A stretch of 38,279 bases of DNA, taken from assembly GCA_021736205.1 (NCBI GenBank), contig JAIPGF010000013.1, forward strand, positions 1 through 38,279, given 5' to 3'. Numbering within the stretch: the stretch's first letter is position 1; each line of letters begins with the position of its first letter. A program made the position numbers and the translations under genes. Of the stretch, positions 33,485 through 38,279 are shown piece after piece. The notes below the pieces were generated by a model, which had not been told where the DNA came from, did no database searches, and saw nothing but the letters and a program-made list of their open reading frames with translations. The DNA is from Candidatus Izemoplasma sp. GTDB lineage: Bacteria > Bacillota_I > Bacilli_A > Izemoplasmatales > Izemoplasmataceae.

Positions 33485-34741
33485 ATGAGTGTAAAACTAT
33501 ATACAAAGCATTTAGAGCGAAGACAGAAGTATTTTCCCAATGTAACAATCACAGAATGGAATGATTGGCATTGGCAAGTAAAAAATCGTATTCAAACAGC
33601 TGATGATTTAAATAATTATATACAATTAACGCGTGATGAAAAAGACCATATATCACAGGTATTGAAAAAATTCCGTATGGCAATTACGCCCTATTATTTA
33701 ACTTTAATCAATCCAGATAAAAAGCATGATCCAATTCGACTTCAATCAGTGCCAATGATTAATGAATTTCATGTGAGTTTACATGAAGATAAAGATCCCC
33801 TAGCAGAAGAGGCGGATCAAGTGGCACCAGGACTGACACATCGTTATCCAGACCGCGTACTATTTCTAATTTCTGATATGTGTAGTATGTATTGCAGACA
33901 TTGCACAAGACGTCGATTCGCGGGTCAAAAAGATACCAATCAATCTAATCAAAATATCGAAAAAGCACTAGATTATATCAAAGAGCACACCGAGATTAAT
34001 GATGTATTATTATCAGGTGGAGATGCGTTGTTAGTTAGCGATGAACGACTTGAATACATTATCAAAGAACTTAGAAAAATTGAGCATGTTGGTGTGATAC
34101 GTTTAGGAAGCCGTACACCAGTTGTTATGCCACAGCGCATCACAACTGGTTTAGTAAATATATTGAAAAAATATCATCCAATTTGGGTTAACACCCATTA
34201 TAATCATTCAAAAGAACTAACACCTGAAGCAAAAACAGCGTTGGATAAATTAGCGAACGCAGGAATTCCACTTGGGAATCAAAGTGTGCTTTTAAAAGGT
34301 GTAAATGATTGTGTGAATGTGATGAAAAAACTTGTTAAACGATTAATTCAATTACGTGTTAGACCTTATTATATTTATCAATGTGATTTAGCGGAAGGTA
34401 TTGCACACTTTAGAACCCCAGTATCTAAAGGTATAGAAATTATAGAAGGCTTAAGAGGTCATATAAGTGGTATTGCAGTTCCAACATTTGTTGTAGATGC
34501 ACCAGGTGGTGGTGGTAAAATTCCAGTTATGCCGAATTATATCATTTCTCAAGCACCAGGTAAAACAATTCTAAGAAATTATGAAGGAATGATTACTACC
34601 TATTACGGACCAACTTCTTATGATAATGAATGTAATTGTGATGATTGTATTGCAGTTAAAGAAGGTAAAATTGATACAGCTATTAATCATAGTGGTAAAC
34701 TTGATCAATTTAATAATCAAAGAAAGCATAGGAGACGCTAA
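33485..34741 (+). CDS. kamA: L-lysine 2,3-aminomutase
   Basis: Radical-SAM, PLP-dependent enzyme that turns L-lysine into L-beta-lysine, the entry step of lysine fermentation. The 418 residues carry the cluster motif CSMYCRHC (Cys 133, 137, 140), the glycine-rich LLSGGDALLV, and the PLP-lysine loop DAPGGGGKIPVMPNY (K345 predicted). The C-terminal CNCDDC segment is part of the zinc and dimer region. Ribosome site AAGGACTGAT. The TAA shares its last A with the predicted ATT start of kamB. Confidence 0.97.
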   Translation: MSVKLYTKHLERRQKYFPNVTITEWNDWHWQVKNRIQTADDLNNYIQLTRDEKDHISQVLKKFRMAITPYYLTLINPDKKHDPIRLQSVPMINEFHVSLHEDKDPLAEEADQVAPGLTHRYPDRVLFLISDMCSMYCRHCTRRRFAGQKDTNQSNQNIEKALDYIKEHTEINDVLLSGGDALLVSDERLEYIIKELRKIEHVGVIRLGSRTPVVMPQRITTGLVNILKKYHPIWVNTHYNHSKELTPEAKTALDKLANAGIPLGNQSVLLKGVNDCVNVMKKLVKRLIQLRVRPYYIYQCDLAEGIAHFRTPVSKGIEIIEGLRGHISGIAVPTFVVDAPGGGGKIPVMPNYIISQAPGKTILRNYEGMITTYYGPTSYDNECNCDDCIAVKEGKIDTAINHSGKLDQFNNQRKHRRR

Positions 34742-35736
34742 TTAATTTATCAACGTTTATTAAAGATTATCAAACAATTAGTATCATAGGAACCGTAAAA
34801 AACGCTGGGAAAACAACCACCTTAAATAGACTAATCAAAGAAAATAAATCAACGACCATCGCTTTAACATCCATCGGCTTAGATGGGGAAGAAAAAGATA
34901 CTATTTATTCTTTTAAAAAACCTAAAATAACAGTTTATCCAGGTATGATTATTGCGACGGCAATAGAAGCACTTGAGATAACTACGTGCTCATATACTAT
35001 ATTAGAAAAAACAGCTATCAATAGTCCGCTAGGTGTTATTGTAATTGTTAAAATAACCCAAGAAGGAACGATTTTACTAGCTGGTCCGTCTTTAAAAAAT
35101 CAACTCATCAAGTTGAAAAGAAAATTATTAGATTATAGACCAACATATATCGTTATTGATGGTGCATTATTTAGAAAATCAAGTGCTTCAACAAAACTAG
35201 CCGATGCAGTTATTTTAGCAACTGGTGCTAGTTATGCTAGAAGCATGTCTAGTACTGTATTACATACAACTACCCTTTCTAGACAACTTATGTTACCTAA
35301 ATATCCGATTAATAATTTGGATTCATCAGTGAATTATATAGTTGATGTATCACATAAAAAAACAGTATTAAATGGGGATTTACTCTCAAATCCGCAAGGG
35401 TTAAAAAAACATATATCTAATACAACTAAAACCCTTTTTTTAAAAGGCGCTTTGAATGATAAAATTGCTCAAATGCTTATTGAGAGCCGTCATAAGTTTG
35501 AAACACTTGATCTTTTAATTAAAGATGCAACACATCTTTTATTAAAGGATAGTTACTACCATCACTTAAAAACTATTGGCGTTAATTTTTATGTATTGAA
35601 TCCAATAGAACTTGTTTTGATTACTGTTAATCCGACAACTAAAAAAGGATATTTTTATGATGAACAACAATTTATCATAGCACTTAAAAATAAGTGTAAC
35701 ATACCAATTATTAATGTGTTAAAAGATTTGGAGTGA
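34741..35736 (+). CDS. kamB: Lysine 5,6-aminomutase reactivase subunit KamB (P-loop protein), predicted AUU start
   Basis: Predicted repair partner that keeps the B12-dependent KamDE working. Taking ATG 34945 would give 263 residues and delete a clear P-loop (IIGTVKNAGKTTTL) encoded just upstream in the same frame. That frame opens after TAG 34729-34731 and has no ATG, GTG, TTG or CTG before the P-loop. ATT 34741 lies six bases after AGGAG (34730-34734), giving 331 residues that start MNLSTFIKDYQTISI if read as fMet. Later motifs LTSIGLDGEEKD, LAGPSLKNQ and VIDGALFRKSSASTKLADAV match KamB as I recall it. The P-loop is MobB/MeaB-like. The usual MutS-like partner KamC is not in this window. Confidence 0.85.
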   Translation: MNLSTFIKDYQTISIIGTVKNAGKTTTLNRLIKENKSTTIALTSIGLDGEEKDTIYSFKKPKITVYPGMIIATAIEALEITTCSYTILEKTAINSPLGVIVIVKITQEGTILLAGPSLKNQLIKLKRKLLDYRPTYIVIDGALFRKSSASTKLADAVILATGASYARSMSSTVLHTTTLSRQLMLPKYPINNLDSSVNYIVDVSHKKTVLNGDLLSNPQGLKKHISNTTKTLFLKGALNDKIAQMLIESRHKFETLDLLIKDATHLLLKDSYYHHLKTIGVNFYVLNPIELVLITVNPTTKKGYFYDEQQFIIALKNKCNIPIINVLKDLE

Positions 35737-35740
35737 GTTT

Positions 35741-37300
35741 ATGAAACTAACATTAAAAGAACCAGTAATAACTGCATCACGCACTAAGGCAAAATCAATT
35801 GCTAATCAAATTCAATTATTTATTGATAAACACTCAACCGTGAGTGTAGAACGCACTATTTTACGATTGCTTGGAGTTGATGGAGTTAATTCTATTGATA
35901 TTCCTTATCCAAATGTAATAATTGATGATTTAAAAAATAAAGAATGTCTTAAAGATGGTGTTGCATTTTATTTAGCAAGCGCACTAAAAGCAACCAATTT
36001 ATCACTTGATGAACTGGTTGAAAAAATTGATAAAAATTCGATTGATATTACAAGTTATCCTAAACTAGATAAATCAACAATAAGAGAAGTATTACAACCT
36101 TATTTTTCTAATTCACTAAAACAAATAACAAACCAAAAAAATAAACGTGATAGTTATAAAAAACAATTTGGTGATAAACAAGGACCCTTGTTATATGTAA
36201 TCGTTGCAACTGGGAATATATATGAAGATGTAACTCAAGCAAAAGCTGCCGCTAGACAAGGTGCTGATGTTATTGCTGTTATTAGAACAACTGGACAAAG
36301 TTTGTTAGATTTTGTTCCGTATGGGCCTACAACAGAAGGGTTTGGCGGAACGTATGCTACTCAACAAAACTTTAAAATTATGCGAGAAGCTTTAGATCAA
36401 GTGAGTGAAGAGGAAGAACGTTATATTCATCTTGTTAATTATGCAAGTGGCCTTTGTATGCCGGAAATTGCAGCAATGGGAGCCTTAGAACGTCTTGATA
36501 TGATGTTGAACGATTCATTATATGGTATTTTATTTAGAGATATTAATATGAAAAGGACATTTATTGATCAATATTTTTCTCGAATTATTAGTGCATATGC
36601 AAACATTACCATAAATACCGGAGAAGATAATTATCTTACAACCGCAGATGCATTTGAAAATGCCCACACTGTCTTAGCAAGTCAGTTTATCAATGAAGCC
36701 TTTGCTAAAAATGCTTTTATGAAAGAAGAGCTGCAAGGATTAGGTCATGCTTTCGAAATTGATCCTTCGATGGAAAATGGCTTTTTATATGAATTAGCAC
36801 AAGCGCAATTGGCACGACAAATATTTCCTAAAGCACCACTTAAATATATGCCACCAACTAAACATATGACTGGCAACATTTTCAAAGGGTTTATTCAAAA
36901 CGCTTTATTTAATATTGTTACAAAAACAACCAATCAGCGTATTCACTTATTAGGGATGCTAACCGAAGCAGTACATACGCCCTTTATGAGTGATCGTTAT
37001 TTAGCTATTGAGAACGCGAATTATATTAATCAAACAATGAAAGATTTTGCCAGTGAAATTGAATTTAAGAAGAATGGTAAAATTAATAAACGCGCTAATA
37101 CAGTTTTATCTCGCGCAGATGAGTTACTTACACAAATCGAACAAAAAACTATGTTTAAATCATTGTCTGAAGGGGTATTTGCGGATATCAAACGTCAAGA
37201 AAATGCGGGAAAAGGATTAGAAGGTGTGTTTGTTAAAAGTGAAAATTATCTTAATCCTGTGCTTGATGTAATGAAAGAAAAATTAAAGAGGACGTGGTAG
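35741..37300 (+). CDS. kamD: Lysine 5,6-aminomutase alpha subunit
   Basis: Large catalytic TIM-barrel subunit of the adenosylcobalamin- and PLP-dependent mutase that converts L-beta-lysine to 3,5-diaminohexanoate. The 519 residues match KamD in length, with conserved parts such as LYVIVATGNIYEDVTQAK, ARQGADVIAVIRTTGQSLLD, VPYGPTTEGFGGTYATQ, RYIHLVNYASGLCMPEIA and TPFMSDRYLAIENA. TGGAGTGAG ribosome site, four bases after kamB. Adjacent to kamE with one base between, as expected for two subunits. Confidence 0.96.
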   Translation: MKLTLKEPVITASRTKAKSIANQIQLFIDKHSTVSVERTILRLLGVDGVNSIDIPYPNVIIDDLKNKECLKDGVAFYLASALKATNLSLDELVEKIDKNSIDITSYPKLDKSTIREVLQPYFSNSLKQITNQKNKRDSYKKQFGDKQGPLLYVIVATGNIYEDVTQAKAAARQGADVIAVIRTTGQSLLDFVPYGPTTEGFGGTYATQQNFKIMREALDQVSEEEERYIHLVNYASGLCMPEIAAMGALERLDMMLNDSLYGILFRDINMKRTFIDQYFSRIISAYANITINTGEDNYLTTADAFENAHTVLASQFINEAFAKNAFMKEELQGLGHAFEIDPSMENGFLYELAQAQLARQIFPKAPLKYMPPTKHMTGNIFKGFIQNALFNIVTKTTNQRIHLLGMLTEAVHTPFMSDRYLAIENANYINQTMKDFASEIEFKKNGKINKRANTVLSRADELLTQIEQKTMFKSLSEGVFADIKRQENAGKGLEGVFVKSENYLNPVLDVMKEKLKRTW

Positions 37301-37301
37301 T

Positions 37302-38084
37302 ATGTCTTATGATATGAGCGATAAAGATTATTCAAAAGACCTAGACCTTACAAAATTAAAACCCTATGGGGACACTATGAATGATGGGAAAGTACAATTA
37401 AGTTTTACGTTGCCAATAAAAAATAATGAAAAAGGACAAGAAGCTGCTAAAAATTTAGCGAAAAAAATGGGCCTTTTAAATCCGTTAGTCGCTGACGCAA
37501 TTTCTTTAGAAAACACGTTTACATTATTTATTATATACGGTGAATTAAAGTATACTGTTAATTATAACAAGATAGAAGTTACAACACTCGATACCAAAAC
37601 GTTATCCAAAGAGGAAGTAGAGTCTTTGATTGAAACTAAATTAAAACGTGATATTACTGTTATTGGAGCTTCAACTGGAACTGATGCCCATACAGTAGGA
37701 ATTGATGCAATCATGAATATGAAAGGATATGCTGGTCATTATGGGTTGGAAAGATACAAGCACATCAATGCTTATAATTTGGGTAGCCAAGTTGAAAATG
37801 AAACATTAATTCAACAAGCAAAAGAGCATAATGCAGATGTACTCTTAGTCAGTCAAACAGTGACACAAAAAGATGTGCATATTAAAAACTTAGTCAATTT
37901 AATAGAACTGTTAGAAGCAGAAAATTTAAGAGATCGTTTTATTTTGATTGTTGGGGGTCCTAGAATTTCCCATGAATTAGCAAAAGAACTAGGATTTGAT
38001 GCTGGATTCGGACCAAGAAATTATGCAAATGACGTTGCAACATATTTTACAGAAACCTTAATAGAAAAAAATAAAGACGAATAA
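37302..38084 (+). CDS. kamE: Lysine 5,6-aminomutase beta subunit (B12- and PLP-binding)
   Basis: Small subunit that binds adenosylcobalamin base-off and tethers PLP. The 260 residues contain a dimerisation domain (1-100) and a Rossmann-like B12-binding domain with the DxHxxG motif DAHTVG (D128, H130, G133), preceded by VIGASTGT and followed by the downstream LIVGGPRISHELAKELGFDA. K141 in MKGYAGHYGLERY is the probable PLP lysine by analogy with the Clostridium enzyme. Last gene of the operon, followed by a strong terminator. Cobalamin supply is not encoded here. Confidence 0.96.
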   Translation: MSYDMSDKDYSKDLDLTKLKPYGDTMNDGKVQLSFTLPIKNNEKGQEAAKNLAKKMGLLNPLVADAISLENTFTLFIIYGELKYTVNYNKIEVTTLDTKTLSKEEVESLIETKLKRDITVIGASTGTDAHTVGIDAIMNMKGYAGHYGLERYKHINAYNLGSQVENETLIQQAKEHNADVLLVSQTVTQKDVHIKNLVNLIELLEAENLRDRFILIVGGPRISHELAKELGFDAGFGPRNYANDVATYFTETLIEKNKDE

Positions 38085-38094
38085 TAGTTAAAAT

Positions 38095-38132
38095 AAAATA
38101 GCTCACTAGAATCTCTAGTGAGCTATTTTTTT
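38095..38132 (+). terminator. Intrinsic terminator of the lysine operon
   Basis: Perfect 16-bp arms (38095-38110 and 38114-38129) around an ATC loop, followed by a T run. The A-rich left arm means it could also act on the minus strand. Confidence 0.93.
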
Positions 38133-38239
38133 AGTTATTTAGGTTCTATAATCTTCTTAGGGGTCTGGATAAAAAAAGTGCATTGGAAAACCGAATCCTA
38201 TATAATTAAGTTAACGACAAAACCATAAGGAGGTTCCCA

Positions 38240-38279
38240 ATGCAAGAAAATTATACCAGTGAATTAATAGAAATCCAAG
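38240..38279 (+). CDS. Truncated CDS at the right edge, possibly an ISL3-type transposase
   Basis: ATG 38240 after a perfect AAGGAGG begins a frame of 13 codons (MQENYTSELIEIQ) cut by the window end. The opening resembles the N-terminus of ISL3-family transposases, and the 80 bases upstream begin with GGGGTCTGGATAAAAA at 38160, which could be an insertion-sequence terminal repeat. With only 13 residues this is a suggestion, not an identification. Confidence 0.45.
   Translation, partial: MQENYTSELIEIQ

Noticed and set aside
34700-34760. Programmed frameshift joining kamA and kamB
   Set aside because: No slippery sequence is evident, kamA ends at the normal family length, and a ribosome site is well placed for ATT 34741.
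34945-35736. kamB starting at ATG 34945
   Set aside because: This start has no ribosome site and removes the P-loop, which is encoded in the same uninterrupted frame just upstream.
1-38279. CRISPR arrays, tRNA or rRNA genes
   Set aside because: No regularly spaced repeats, cloverleaf-like segments with a CCA-type end, or rRNA-like conserved stretches were seen.

Overview
The window is low-GC, densely packed DNA from a monoderm, Firmicutes/Mollicutes-like fermentative anaerobe. Supporting signs are strong AGGAGG-type ribosome sites, a Bacillus-like rimP-nusA-ylxQ-infB-rbfA cluster, a zinc-free S4, free methionine sulfoxide reductase, LacI- and TetR-family control and a cre-like site. TGG encodes Trp throughout and TGA ends many genes (infB, lacI, galK, galE, kce), so the code is standard. 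A wall-less or near-wall-less lineage such as Izemoplasmatales or Haloplasma would fit, but that placement is inference.

Layout: (1) 1-4884 is housekeeping: the end of a small unknown gene, a CPBP membrane protease homologue broken by one TGA, rpsD with a structured leader, msrC, thiI, a rhodanese lipoprotein and a SpoU-type RNA methyltransferase. (2) 4988-9120 is the rimP operon; ylxR (rnpM), usually between nusA and ylxQ, is absent. (3) 9182-14272 holds a MATE exporter and a stand-alone RND exporter on the minus strand, with a divergent TetR regulator and a perfect palindromic operator between. (4) 14281-16933 is uvrC plus a DEDDh exonuclease. (5) 16998-28734 is a single galactoside operon: LacI-type regulator, galK, galE, galT, galM, a GH36 alpha-galactosidase, a GPH symporter and a GH2 beta-galactosidase. 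Substrates would enter by cation symport, be cut in the cytoplasm, and the galactose passed through the Leloir pathway. (6) 28768-29106 is a small zinc-ribbon membrane protein on the minus strand. (7) 29262-38132 is a lysine fermentation operon: maoC-like hydratase, atoD, atoA, kal, kce, kdd, kamA, kamB, kamD, kamE. (8) The right edge enters what may be an insertion sequence.

In the lysine operon KamA makes beta-lysine, KamDE (B12/PLP, serviced by KamB) makes 3,5-diaminohexanoate, Kdd oxidises it, Kce cleaves it with acetyl-CoA to acetoacetate and 3-aminobutyryl-CoA, Kal releases ammonia to give crotonyl-CoA, and AtoDA moves CoA onto acetoacetate.

The most notable signal is the leader at 29297-29505. 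It reads as a lysine riboswitch aptamer whose closing helix P1 shares its 3' strand with the 5' arm of an intrinsic terminator, so lysine binding should block termination. This predicts a lysine-activated switch on lysine catabolism, under a promoter whose -35 box lies in a cre-like site. A second unusual feature is kamB, which has no ATG, GTG or TTG upstream of its P-loop and appears to start at ATT, overlapping the kamA stop codon.
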